Positions 1 through 10,642 of a stretch of DNA of 64,000 bases are shown in pieces. The position numbers and the translations under genes are program-made. The notes under the pieces were generated by a model. That model did no database searches. It saw only the letters and a list, made by a program, of their open reading frames with translations, and was not told where the DNA came from. The stretch is from NCBI GenBank assembly GCA_011800155.1, contig CM022368.1, positions 3,162,001 to 3,226,000 of the forward strand, written 5' to 3'. The stretch comes from Flammulina velutipes. Lineage: Eukaryota > Basidiomycota > Agaricomycetes > Agaricales > Physalacriaceae. Numbering within the stretch: position 1 is the first letter of the stretch; every line of letters begins with the position of its first letter.

Positions 1-50
1 GCAGTGTGGGAAAGTGTGTGTATGTAGTAAACTGGGGGACCAGGCTTACA
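1..50 (-). repeat. First 50 nt of the 3' LTR (cut by window edge)
   Basis: Positions 1-50 are identical, 50 of 50, to 18836-18885. In element orientation the block begins TGTAAGCCTGG, directly after a polypurine tract, as a 3' LTR should. The remainder lies to the left of the window. Confidence 0.9.
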
Positions 51-64
51 CCCCTCCCCCCTCT
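51..64 (-). other. Polypurine tract of the retrotransposon
   Basis: On the minus strand this is an uninterrupted run of 14 purines (AGAGGGGGGAGGGG) ending exactly where the LTR start TGTAAG begins. That is the expected primer site for plus-strand DNA synthesis. Confidence 0.88.
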
Positions 65-171
65 GAAACATTCCGTTAAAAAATAAAAAAGTACGTGCAG
101 AAAAAATGAAGCGATTCCGATGGGAATTGAACTCTTGAGCCCATTGGTGATTCGATTATGTAATCGTCTCC

Positions 172-282
172 TGGCGCGATCCAGGGGGCCCGCGCCATGA
201 CGTCATGTGACGCGTGACGTGACGTGACAAAAAGCTCCGGTCCAAAGTCCAAAATCCATTGCGTCATGGCGCGATCCAGGGG
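172..282. promoter_or_regulatory. Repeat-rich 3' untranslated segment of the retrotransposon with a CRE-like cluster
   Basis: The 16-mer TGGCGCGATCCAGGGG occurs at 172-187 and again at 267-282. Between them lies a perfect TGACGTCA palindrome (198-205), the consensus of ATF/CREB-type bZIP factors, followed by further TGACG half-sites to about 227. The segment is noncoding and sits between the pol stop and the polypurine tract. A regulatory role is inferred only. Confidence 0.4.
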
Positions 283-297
283 AAAGGCGCCATTACA

Positions 298-2638
298 TCA
301 CTGTTGTTGGCCAGCCTCCCATGCGTCCAGTGCGATAGAGTCCTTGAGTGCAGATCCGGGTTCCCAGGAGTCGTGTTCAACTCCGTATCCAGCCCAGCGT
401 ACAAGATAGCGCATTCCACGGCCCGCGCGCTTTGAGTCTATGATTTTCTCGACCGACCACTCCTCAATCCCATCTTCAGTGACGACAGGACCAGGCTTGG
501 GTAGTTCTCGTTCGGGAAACAGTGCAGGATCATTTGGGTGGTATGGTTTAAGGAGGGAAGCGTGGAATCCGGGGAACGTGCGACGATGGCCAGGGAGTTG
601 GAGGGTGTATTCAGATTTTTCTGGGAAGGCTTTGACGACGGTGTAGGGGCCGTCGTTCCGGGGCATGAACTTGGCAGTGCGTTTCTTTCCTGCTCGCTTA
701 TATTCGTTTCGGCGGTTCTTGGTGGATAGCATGACCTGGTCTCCTACAGCGTAGGCGATCTCTGGAGCGCGATGTTTGTTTGCGTGGAAGGCCTGGCGGA
801 TTTTGGCAGCGAGCAGATTATCTTGGGCATCCTGGACGTCAGTGGTGATACGCGCAATAATGGCTTGAGCGGTGGACTCTTCCGGAGTGGCATTGGCAGG
901 TAAGGGAGCAAGTGGGGGAATAATACGAGGTGAGCGACCAGTTTTCAGTTGGAAACCCGAGTATCCAGTTGACGCGTTGACAGTGTTCATGATGGCAAAA
1001 CGAGTGCGAGGTAGAGCAGCGAGCCATCCCTTCTGTTGTCTATCGACATAATATCGAAGAGCTTGATTGACTGTTTTGTTGGTGCGCTCGCTTCCGCCAT
1101 CAGTCTCGGGATGATATGCGGTGGACATCTTCAGCTTGACGCCAGTGAGCTTGTGGAGCGCGGCCCAAACCTTGGATATGAAAAGTTTGTCTCGGTCAGA
1201 GACGAGCTGCAGCATTAGACCGTTCTCGCAATACCACTCGTCGAAGAGGACCACAGCGAACTCTTCGGCGGTGATTGTGGATGTGATAGCAGCCATGCGG
1301 ATGTCTGCGCCTCCAAGGAGGTCAGTGAAGGTGACGATAGTATCCTTCCCATTCTCGACGGGGAGTGGTCCGACAAAGTCAAGACCAACGACATCGAAGC
1401 GGTTATCTGGGACAGGAAGTGGATGAAGGGGACCAGGTGTTTTGGAGGTACGACTCTTGTTGCGTTGACATTCAGTGCATGACGGGATATAGGCTTCCTC
1501 CAAGTCACGGCGCATATTTGGCCAGTAGTAGGATCCGCGCAAGGCAGCGTAGCTTTTGTCAAACCCAAAATGACCTAGCGCATCATGCGCGAGACTGTAT
1601 AGAAGTTCGCGGACCTTGAGGACCCGCGGGATGACGAGTCGTCGACCAACATAGAGAAGGCCTGTAGCAGCATCGAACATGGCGCCTTCGGTACTGGACA
1701 GGTTGGTGAGGAGTTGTTGGCAAAAATCATCCTCGGTATAGCCTTTCTTGATACTCTCAAGGAGTTCAGTATCAGCGGTGATGACGATGGACGTGGAGGC
1801 AGCCGTGAGGCGTTCACGTCTAGATTGGACTGGGTCTTCCCCAGTGCCAGAGCGTGCTAAACAGGCAGCGATGATGACTGGTTCTGGGATGGTTGGCAGC
1901 TCGTCTGGTAAACGGGAAAGTGCATCGGCAACAGTGTTATCTTCGCCTTTGACATAGTGGATTTCAAAGTCGAACTGGGCAAAGTGCATGGCCCAGCGAG
2001 CTTGTCGGCGAGACATATCCTGCTGTGAGGAGAAGTACTCGAGGGTGCGGTGATCGGTCATGACCTGGAAGGTGACATTTAGAAGGGAGCTACGCCACTT
2101 CTTCAGTGCTTTGACGATGGCGAGGAGTTCTTTCTCGTGCGTGGGGTAGTTTCGCTCTGCGCTGTTGAGCTGATAAGACTCGTAGGCAACGGGACGGGCA
2201 GTTTCCCAAGTCTCTCCAAAGCTGAGGACAGCTCCGGTACGGCGGTCACTGGCATCGGTGGTAACAAAGATCTGTTTGGTGGTATCCTCGTAGTCGATTA
2301 CTGTGAGGCATTCTCGACTGAGGACTAGCTTTTTGATGGCGTCAAATGCGATACGATGAGCTGGCGTCCAGGTAGGGAGTGCTTTGTTATACTCCTTGGC
2401 TGTTAACGGCGTCAAAACGGCAGTGTGTTCAGCTAGCGCTGGGAGGAAAACGGCAATGTATCGGACTAATCCGAGAAAGGAGCGGACGTCTGTGGCTGTC
2501 TTTGGAGTAGGCCAGGACATAATACGGTCCACCTTGCGGGGATCGGCAGCGATGCCTTCCCGAGAGATGACGTGTCCGAGGAACTCTACGCGAGTGAGAA
2601 AGAGGTCGGATTTCGTTGGATTACAAATGAGGCCAGCT
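298..2638 (-). CDS. Retrotransposon pol, C-terminal part: end of RT, RNase H, integrase, chromodomain
   Basis: This is the downstream half of the interrupted polyprotein, open from the KDZ junction at 2638 to the stop at 298. In order it shows the RT thumb (FLGHVISREG), an RNase H domain (VTTDASDRR, HEKELLAIV, MTDHRTLEYF, VADALSRLP), the HHCC zinc region of integrase (H..GHFG then CTECQ), the DDE integrase core (GLDFVGPLP, VSDRDKLF, AYHPETDGGSERTNK), and a terminal chromodomain (VEKIIDSKR, YLVRWAGYG, DSWEP). No stop or frameshift is visible. Because the insertion separates it from gag and the start codon, it cannot be translated as part of the original polyprotein. Confidence 0.93.
2632..2638. 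repeat. Left target-site duplication of the KDZ element (GCCAGCT)
   Basis: GCCAGCT here and at 16075-16081 flank the inserted element. Removing the insertion plus one copy restores an uninterrupted RT reading frame (Arg-Glu-Ala-Gly followed by Leu-Ile-Cys-Asn), which proves the boundary. An 8-bp duplication with one mismatch is also possible. Confidence 0.9.
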
Positions 2639-2725
2639 CACCTGTGGCAGCAGGCAGATAGTAACATGTAGGCATATATCCCTATTGCTATTTTGTAATC
2701 CTGGGGATCTATCCCCAGGCAGGGT
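2639..2725 (+). repeat. Left terminal inverted repeat of the KDZ element (degenerate)
   Basis: Reads outward-in with landmarks GTAGG, ATCCCTATTGCTATTTTG and GGGGATCTATCCC. These match, at equal spacing, the reverse complement of 15988-16074. The outermost 34 nt are only weakly similar; the next 50 or so are clearly alike. It contains the palindrome CCTGGGGATCTATCCCCAGG at about 2700-2719, one mismatch from perfect. Confidence 0.7.
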
Positions 2726-2947
2726 ACAGGTCAGGGTATATGTCTCCTCTCCAAGTCTCCCCCGGGCCCAGCCGAGCCTATCCGATGTCATGTGATCTCA
2801 GTTACATCATATCCCGCCTTGTTCCTGCCCGTGCCGCCTTGACACCCGCCCTCGACAGCCCAAACGGGGCTAGAAAGCACAGAATTTATATATTCGACCT
2901 AAAACGGACCATAGATATTGTATTACATATCATTTTAATCAAGATAT
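2726..2947. other. Noncoding left subterminal region of the KDZ element
   Basis: About 220 nt between the inverted repeat and the transposase stop codon. No convincing ORF. It is C-rich near 2750-2860 and AT-rich toward 2947, and presumably contains the transposase 3' end. Confidence 0.5.
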
Positions 2948-5900
2948 TTACACCGCCACCTTGTTTACGCGCCTCTTCTTTCCCGTCCTCCCTAGCTCGT
3001 CCGTCGACTCGAATCGTGCCTTAAAATACCCCGCCAGTCGCTTCCGTGACATAGCCTGCCGTAGCGCATAAGCACGTTTCCCACCTGCAATACGGTCTGC
3101 GCCACATTCTTCGTTGCCGCGCCGTACCCATTCACCCCGCTCGTACTCTAAAGAGGCTAACACCCGTCGCATCTCCTCCTCCAGAAGCAAGACCTCCTCT
3201 CTCCACCTCTCTTTCCGTGCGTATCCCTTCATCCATTCCACTCTGATTGCTGAACTCAACAATTAGATTGGTTCGTGAATGTGATAAAAGAACCACTTAC
3301 ATTCGTGCAAGAGCATATCACTGTCAGGATCTGGTACCTCCTGAGCCGTCCAGATCCAACTGAGCTTCCGTCGACTTGCCCCACGGACTTCGGCTCCATT
3401 GTTTTCCTCCTCTACCTCAGCGTCTGCCACCATGCCTCGTTTCCCATCTCGGCCAAGCTTTGCCAAGCGTCTGGCCCGCTGCCCATCATAGTCGGTGACG
3501 AAGCGCGTGGAAACATCTGCGTCCTCGAGTACACGGAAATGTGCCCATTTTCCCTCACCATCCAAAGCCACTGCAGCCCGTCGTGCCACACGGTATCGCC
3601 GAACAGCGCTGTCGATACGATCACTGAGACGATCCAGCGCACCACGTGAACGCGTAGTCTTGGTCTGGCCTCGCAGGTTGGCGTTTCGGAACCGAATGAG
3701 ATGAGATTTCGAATGCAGCCGCATTCGCAGAGTAGAAAGTTGGGTCGAACACTGGGCTTCCCGCAGACGAGATTCCGTTGAGAAGATTGCACGGCGATAG
3801 GAAGTGCCACGCTCCGCCTGCGGAATTTCGGAGGGGAGGAAGAGCTTGACATGCTCAGCCTCTACTGGCCTTGGAGAAACATTCGCCTTCCGAGCAGCCT
3901 GCTCTCGCTTCAGCGTATCTGCTTGCTCGTACTCTGAGACCAACCCCAGTGCATGTGGCATATGCACCGCCTGCAGGCCACGGAAGCGACGCAGCTTCTT
4001 CCAGAAGCCTGTGCGACGGGATTGAAGTAAACGAGCATGGCCGTCATCCTTTTGTCGTGCCTTTCTCATATTCTTGATGCGAAGCCTTTGGAAGAATCAG
4101 TTGAATGTCATTAGAGAGAAAAACGACGTACTGCGTGCTTTGAATATCTAGCCCCAAGCGAATGAACGCCAAGACACCTGCGACACCCTTTCCTTCCGGC
4201 GAAGAGCCCCCGCGAGGATTGTTGCCATTCGCCTCATCCTGTTCTTCACGCAGCTCTTGCAGCTCTTCTCGATCTAGCTCCATGTGGACCTTGTCCACAG
4301 TGATTGTATCTGTATTCTCTCGTCAGAACATACAAATATTCAACAGTTAAATGTCGGGGACATACCTTGTTTATACGACGCCTCATATGGATTTGCCACC
4401 GTTTTTTCTTTGCGCTGAAGGTACTCTTGGGCGTGCCAATCATTAAGCCATGTCATCCAGCGCTCGCGTAGGTCGATGTCGAGTGTGGCACTGGTGGTCT
4501 TGAAGTTTTCCAATTGCTCCTTTTGCTCTTTTTTGGCGACTTCATAGCGGCGTCGTAGTAGAATACCTATCATTGAGTGTCAGTATTTCACAACATCAAT
4601 GAGAAAATCCCACTAACCGAGTCCCAGGTTTTTCGTCCAATTGGCGTCGTCCATAGTGTCTTCCAAGCTCTCATGCCGAGTATTCTCATGCATCTCTTTC
4701 GTAGCCCAGGCCTTCGGTCCGAGTTTACTCCAGACGCGCTCCACTCCCTCACCGTCAGTCATGGCAGCGCCTTGTTTGTAGCGTAGAGACTCTGCCGACG
4801 AGCAAACATCCTCGTGTACTCCTCCATGCCAGACCGGCAACCCCACACAAATCTTTCGGCCCTCGACCTCCTCGCGCAGGATAGCTGGCAGGTGCGTCCG
4901 ACGCTCCGTCATGTTGATTTTCCATTGACAGCCAACGTCGTATGACACGATGTACTGCAGGAGCTCTTCACCCAGAATCGAAGCCCAGAAAATATAATCC
5001 ATGTTGGCATATCTATATTGACCGTGAGCCAAAAATAAAACACGTATAGGGATGAAATACCTTTCACCTTTGAGAAGGTCACCCAATCCCAGTGGTCGTA
5101 TAATCTCGTGACGCGTGCAAATACAACCGCCGACCCCAGTGGCCCGCAGACCTTTGGAGAGGCGAGTATCCTTCTGCATAAGAGCGGCAAACGCGATGCA
5201 ACTGCTGATCTGACAGATTCATTAGTGTGTGTGTGTGAATGACACAGCGAGGATGATACGTACATCATCTTCTTTCACATAGTTTTTCAGATGCGTAAAA
5301 TAGCTCTCGTGTGGGACGAAACATCCTAGGCCATCCGCCAGGATCGAGTACTGCTTATTCTTGCTCTTTGCACGAAGTCGATTTTCCATGCGAAAACAAG
5401 CGTCCATGCCGAGCACAAGCGCATACTTGAATCTTAGAAATCCCGTTAGTCTCATCGACATCGAAGACCAGAGGAGCTTACTGGAGATTTTCATCCACTT
5501 CCTTCCAATTCTCTGGAAGATTGACGTTCGCCCTTGGGCATGCCCAGCACCGAACAGCAGCAGAGCCCCAGGGTGCCGTGCGCACCCCTCCCTTGAGATA
5601 AGCCACCCCAGATCTCCGCATCCGGTCCAAGTAAGAGACTTGTTGCGACATCAAGCCAAATGACTTGTATCGGTCAATGACAAACTCCTGGCCCATGGGA
5701 TCAGTCAGGCGCTCCAGCGTCGTGACATAGTCGCGGACGTTCACGTTCGCGATAACATTGAGGCGACGAAAAGTGCGCAGACATTCGAAAGTCGCCAGGG
5801 TCCGGGGTTGTGCGGTGGATGCGGGATACCATCCCATGCGGATATACTGTCTCCACTCGTTGGTGTCGTCAGAGAGGTTGCACCCGCAGATTGAAGTCGA

Positions 5901-7293
5901 CACAGTATGGACTCCATTGACATGCATGACCGTTACTGTTCTGAGCGCACCAGGTACCGGACACGGTCCACCATTGTGACCTAGCTGATAGCAATAGTCC
6001 ATATCGTGGAGTGACGTCCGAGAGAAGTGACCTTCCGGCGTCCAGACCTACGGCAATATAAGTTTCACATTAACGAAACTGGATGCTCTAAACTCACCTT
6101 GAGCATATGAAGGGGGGTGAATGCATGCCGTTTGAGGCAACATGAACGACACTCCAGAAATTCGCCGCATGTTGTACATTTATAGAGGCGAGTCACCGGA
6201 GCGGGATTGATTTCACCAGTCGACGAAGTTGTCGTAAGGGGAGTCGACAAAGTTGGCGTAGGAGGAGGAGTCGACAAAGTTGGCGTAGAAGGAGCAGAAA
6301 CCTCACTCTCTCGAGACGTCGAAGGGGCAGGGTGCGAAGTGTGCGAACAGTCAAAATCCGGGGGCAGAGGTGAGGGGCTCCCTTGTGGCGGAGAGGGAGG
6401 AGGCGGGGGAGGGGATGTAACGTCCGTTTGTGAATGCGCCGAGGACGTAGCTAACGGAGATGCAGGTGGCAATTCCAGAGGAGCTCGACAGCTCTGACAA
6501 CAGGCCTGCGAGGGTAGACTCTCTCGAACAAATGTTTCGTCCAAGATGGTATCGACCATGGGCAGGAAAAGGGACATAGGATCATCCTATATCCATCCAA
6601 GTCAGATAAGGACACTTCAAACAGTAGAAATGATTAGCGTACTGAACTGGCGTAGGTCTTGCGCTTGCCCTCGCGAATCTCCCCCGTTTCGTCCATGACC
6701 GCCGCTGGATTGATACCCTCTTCAACATCCTGCCAAAGATCCTCCCCGTCTGACTCCTCCGATGCCACACTCCCTTCAGCGTCAGAGATATCACCTCCAA
6801 GCGCGTGCTGGTCGTACCCTCCCTGTCGACCAATCCAACTGGCGTCGTCCCCCAGACGGGCTCGTTTGGTTATGGGGACGTTGCGTGGCTCAGCGACCCG
6901 ATGGGGCAATGTTCCATCCCCAGAGAATTCAATTGTGGTATCGACATCTTGTCGAATGAAGCCAGCGACGGTGGGTGGAGGAGCACAAGGAAGAGATATG
7001 TCTGAGAGTTCCCCTCTTCTAGTTCTCCTACGAGGAATGGCAGGCTGTGTGACTCCAGGGATTGTGTATACACCTGGCAGAGGTCGACGGGAAGTTTCTG
7101 GGCCGGGATGAGGATTGCCAGATGTAGAAAAGTTTGGACGTGGGACGGAAGTCGACCCAAAATTTAGGAGCTCAAAACGGCGTATAGCTGCGAGCTCTTC
7201 TGGCGTTCGTCGGGCGTGTGTTCGTCGGTCATATGAGGCCATGAGGGCGATTCTGTGCGGAATCTGCAGTGGGCCATTTTGCGTTGGTTGCAA
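2948..7293 (-). CDS. KDZ transposase with CxC2 cysteine cluster
   Basis: A DDE-type transposase for cut-and-paste movement. I model ten exons: 7293-6643, 6586-6098, 6047-5482, 5432-5264, 5209-5061, 5012-4618, 4566-4366, 4309-4132, 4085-3301 and 3249-2948, giving 3885 nt and about 1294 aa with all phases consistent. The N-terminus (MASYDRRTHARRTPEEL) is followed by a Pro/Ser-rich linker. A CxC2 zinc-ligand cluster follows (YKCTTCGEF, CRSCCLKRHAFTPLH, then CGCN) at roughly residues 350-420. The catalytic core shows Asp in LGMDACFR (about 579), Asp in SYDVGCQW (about 701) and Glu in TDGEGVERVW (about 763), the KDZ signature. The C-terminal 400 residues are basic and helical. All catalytic residues are present and there is no stop. 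An in-frame Met at 7242 is an alternative start. Confidence 0.93.
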
Positions 7294-7676
7294 GAGAACA
7301 GAAGTAAATTAGTGACGTACGACAGCACAGCACGTGGCTCTGTTTCCTCTTCTCCCTCGACAATCTTGCTTCGTCGTCTGCGTCGTTCGAAAAGGTCTTC
7401 GCTTGCGCGTCTCTGGCAGGATATGTGAGGATATGTGGGGTCCAATTACCAGATCTCCGTCTGGCGCTGTGCTAATTGGTCTGATTTTTTCGGGACTATC
7501 TGCTAATTGGTCTGATCCTCTGCGCATTCACCAGGGAACATTACCCCTCCCAATTTGGCTGATGGTGGACCACCAGCGCATGGGTATTCTTCCGCTTATC
7601 TGTGCTAAGCCTTCAGACTCAAAAAGGGGGCCTGATACTTACGCTCCCAACGCACCACCTCTTCTCGCGTTGAACG
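7294..7676. promoter_or_regulatory. Divergent promoter between transposase and first accessory gene
   Basis: This 383-nt gap separates the transposase start from a plus-strand gene. It holds an exact 15-bp tandem repeat, GCTAATTGGTCTGAT, at 7471-7485 and 7502-7516 (31-bp period). Each copy contains ATTGG, the reverse of a CCAAT box. A looser copy (CAATTTGGCTGATGG) follows near 7551. I infer shared control of the two divergent genes. Confidence 0.5.
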
Positions 7677-8166
7677 ATGCCCAAGTTGCCATCGACCATC
7701 AAGTGTGCCACTGTCTCCACTCCTAGTGTGGTGAAGCCCAAAGGTGTACCCAAGGAGAAGGCTTTCCGTATCAGTAACGGTTAGTTGCTTCCGACACTGC
7801 CTTCAAAGCCTGTACTTACCATGTCAATCCTTCTAGCCACGTCTTTTTATCTGACGTCCGCCCAGTTTAAATTCCTGAGAGCCCAGCGCCCGGAATACCT
7901 GGCGCATCGGCGCAATAAGGAGGAACGGTCCCGATATTTGCAAACCCTCTGGCGCACTTTTTTGGTCACCTATCCTGAACACGATATTCCCCCATTCCCA
8001 GAGGACGACGAGATGGTTGAGCGTTTCCATCTGTCCCGCGCGACCGTACGTGCCCCCGTTTATCCATGGCTGTCAACTAATCAATCGTTCACAGGCTCTT
8101 GGACGCAAACTGGACAATATCATCGTGTTCGCTCAAGGGGTTCAGCATCGTGTCAACGAGACGTAG
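7677..8166 (+). CDS. KDZ accessory protein 1, 127 aa, unknown
   Basis: Three exons (7677-7779, 7837-8045, 8095-8166) join in frame with good GT-AG signals and give a 127-aa protein. It starts MPKLPSTIKCATVSTP, has a Lys/Pro-rich N-terminus, then a compact, probably helical core (FKFLRAQRPEYL, RSRYLQTLWRTFLVTYP) and ends QHRVNET. There is no signal peptide or membrane segment. I do not recognise the family. The FLRAQRPEYL...YLQTLWRTFL pattern, with aromatic residues spaced among basic ones, is reminiscent of small DNA-binding helical domains, but that is a guess. It is transcribed divergently from the transposase across a repeat-bearing promoter, which suggests co-regulation. Confidence 0.72.
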
Positions 8167-8307
8167 AATTATATTGTGTAACTCTTTGTGTATGGGTCGC
8201 TAAATGCAGTGCTTCTCTTTATAACCCTTGTGAATAAGACAGACGCCACACGTGGCTGTGCATTCGGGGTCCTATCATCGCGGGTGTCCTTCTGTCATCT
8301 CACTACC

Positions 8308-8650
8308 ATGTCACAACCTTCTCAACACTTGACCATGGCTCGCCGTCCTGTCTCGCACAGTGCAACTGGTACGTGGCGATAGACAATTATCTAGTCACTC
8401 ACCTAATAGGGTTCGTGGTGCAGAATCTCCGGCCAATGCAGACGCGCGCTTGATGGATCGCTTCTACCGTCGAATGGTCTTCCGCGTCTTTGCAGCTACC
8501 ACTTGGCACTACAACACTCATCGATATCCATGTTCATTTGATAGTAATTGTCATTGGCAGCGACAGTGGCAGATTGTAGATGGGGAGTCTGTGGAGAAAG
8601 TTTGGCAGCGTCCGAGGGGGACAAGAGGGAAGACCGGGACTCGATTGTAA
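8308..8650 (+). CDS. KDZ accessory protein 2, about 95 aa, unknown
   Basis: Two exons (8308-8368 and 8424-8650) join in frame and give about 95 aa, starting MSQPSQHLTMARRP. The second exon encodes a Trp/Arg-rich segment (RFYRRMVFRVF, TTWHYNTHRYPCSF, NCHWQRQWQIVDGE) with two Cys residues, and ends in a basic tail rich in Arg, Gly and Lys. No family is recognised. It lies 141 nt after accessory gene 1 on the same strand. The acceptor chosen (GTGGTGCAG) is the only nearby one that keeps the long second-exon frame. An additional upstream exon cannot be excluded. Confidence 0.55.
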
Positions 8651-8766
8651 CCTTTTCGTTGCGCGGGAGCGCTCAGTAACACTTTCCCCAATGCATCACC
8701 ACTTCACTGGCACAACATTGTACAGGCTATGTATAATCGCGCGAATCCGAAAATGATCACTCCCAC

Positions 8767-9550
8767 TCAAAGCTCCTCCATCTTCACCTCGATCTTCACC
8801 TCTGTCTTCACGGTAACATTGTCCCCCGTCCTTGCGCACATAGAATCAATCCACTCTTCCCTTGTCCGGTCTCTAATGACACCTGCCTCCCCTTGCACCT
8901 CTTGCAGCTTTCTATCCCATGCCGCATCATCGAAAAGATATTCGAACCGACCATCAGGATCGACGGAAGCCACGGACGCCTTGACACTGGCGTATTTGAA
9001 AGGTCGAGCGTAGCGCATCAGAGCCCCTTCCATGGATAACCAAATATGTGGCGCTATATTCAACCCTCGCTGTAAAGAGAGACGAAATTCTCCCGAGCGA
9101 CGCAAGCCACAGGCGAGGTTGACCAAATCCTCATGCTGGTAAACGCCCATTTGTAGAAATTGATCCGCGACCGACTCCAAGGAATTATCACTGAGCCAGT
9201 CAAGCACACCAGCATGAACGAAGCGGGGGTCGGGCGACAACGCCAATCCAGGGCCTAACCTGGAGGTATAGTAAATCAACTCAGGATTTTCAGGAGAATA
9301 CTCTAGAGCTGCCAACGATGAGGTTCGTTGAGAAACCATTGCGTGCAGGTAACTCACATTGATAGCTGGCCGCCTGTTCAAGAAAATAACGTTCCTGCAG
9401 CGGACGCGCTTTGCGGAGCGCCAACTGGATTTGCCTGCGGACTCGGTATCAGGACTGCTCATGTCACTCCAAAAGATAATCATACTCGCAATGCTTGGCC
9501 GCGAAAATGGCCCGTAGGTGCTCTCTCTCGGTAGGAACAGTGATAGACAT
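8767..9550 (-). CDS. KDZ accessory protein 3, 227 aa, unknown
   Basis: Exons 9550-9486, 9434-9358 and 9308-8767 give 684 nt and 227 aa; all phases fit and the first intron has a CTGAT branch site. The protein starts MSITVPTEREHLRAIF, continues through a basic helix (LALRKARPLQERYFLEQ), and has a conserved-looking core (VADQFLQMGVYQHEDL, HIWLSMEGALMRY). The C-terminus is charged (VKTEVKIEVKMEEL). It is soluble, with no signal peptide and no recognised catalytic motif. The QFLxMGVYxxEDL stretch resembles a short SAM-like helical motif but is not sufficient for a call. It is convergent with accessory gene 2, 116 nt away. Confidence 0.68.
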
Positions 9551-9879
9551 AGGGTGTATTGGTGGTGGTAGGTAGTCACTGATGAAGCAAGCATTTCATA
9601 TTGGACGGTACGACGAATGATATTGCTGAGAACGAGCGTCAGCCAGTATGTTCTATATGTTCCATGAAACAATTATTGTGGACGCCTTTTTTTAATGTAA
9701 ATAATCTGGAAAGGGTTATAGAGATGTGCTGAGTCGACGGTAAGGTATAGATACAATTTAAACATAAATATCCAATAGAAATCCAATAAGACGGAACATT
9801 GATCTTGAATCCGTACGCACTTTAAGCAACAACATTGATCTCTCTTGGGATACTCGCCACATTTGTCGAACGCTCAAGC
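9551..9879. promoter_or_regulatory. Divergent intergenic region between accessory genes 3 and 4
   Basis: A 329-nt AT-rich stretch between the starts of a minus and a plus gene. It presumably contains both promoters. I see no strong repeat or recognised factor site. Confidence 0.35.
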
Positions 9880-10638
9880 ATGGGGCGTAAGCGAATTCAC
9901 CTCACAGACGATGCTAAGGCTGAGGCTAAGCGTCGTGACCGGATGAAATGGTACGACCGGTAAGCATTTGACCTCTGTACCAACTCTATCATATTCCTAT
10001 GCACTAACACACATTCACCAGGAATCGGAAGAAAATCCTGAAGTCATATAAGATTCGCAAGGCTGAACAAGCCGCCTCCAGCACTACTCCCAACCAAGTG
10101 AAGGTTGGTACAAAGCATGTGGCGCTCCCCACCAAAAGTTTGACTTTGACCGGGAACTCTATCAAACCTTCGTCTGATCATGCAAGCAAAAGGTATCCTT
10201 TCCTATTGTGTAGGCGCTTAGGTTGTACGACTGAGAGCTTATTTTAGTGACCATGATTTTCCCGAATGCGACACTGCGCCACAGATGTTATTGGGCCGTG
10301 TACAGAAGCAGATGCGCGAACTCCAATCCTTCATGCAGTCCGACACCTCTGATTTTTGCGCTCGCGTTGCCGAAGAGATAACACTTCTTCCCACCCAGAA
10401 GGACCAGCTTGAGTCCATCACAATATACTTGGAACGCGTGGCGGCGTTCATCGATGGAGCGCGTCCTCACGCGGTAGCAATTTTCAATAAATTCGGACCG
10501 AACCAGGAATGGAAGGAAGCGAGACACGTTCAGAACAGCATGTCCGTGGTCATGGAGTACCTGGATGAAATCCATCATCGCGTTGAAACCGGGGATCTAG
10601 CTGCAGCGCTTGACCTAAATTTATTGTCGTTCCAGTGA
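9880..10638 (+). CDS. KDZ accessory protein 4, 213 aa, basic N-terminus
   Basis: Exons 9880-9959, 10022-10192 and 10248-10638 give 642 nt and 213 aa. The first 45 residues are very basic (MGRKRIHLTDDAKAEAKRR, WYDRNRKKILKSYKIRK) and look like the basic arm of a DNA-binding protein. Proteins beginning GRKR-x-H-x-T with an Arg/Tyr/Asn-rich arm are common in mushroom genomes, but I know of no assigned function. A Ser/Thr-rich linker follows, then a helical acidic domain (LGRVQKQMRELQSFM, QLESITIYLERVAAFI, VVMEYLDEIHHRVE) that could pair as a coiled coil. Its stop at 10638 lies 4 nt from the stop of the next, convergent gene. Confidence 0.75.
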
Positions 10639-10642
10639 TAGT

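Noticed and set aside
105..190. tRNA-like sequence on the minus strand with a B-box-like AGTTCAATTCCC and a following T-run
   Set aside because: No 5' acceptor half pairs with the 3' end and no proper T-stem or anticodon stem forms. It lies in the retrotransposon 3' untranslated region, so I do not call a tRNA or SINE.
5222..5240. (GT)n run near the transposase gene
   Set aside because: A short microsatellite within a predicted transposase intron; no further structure.
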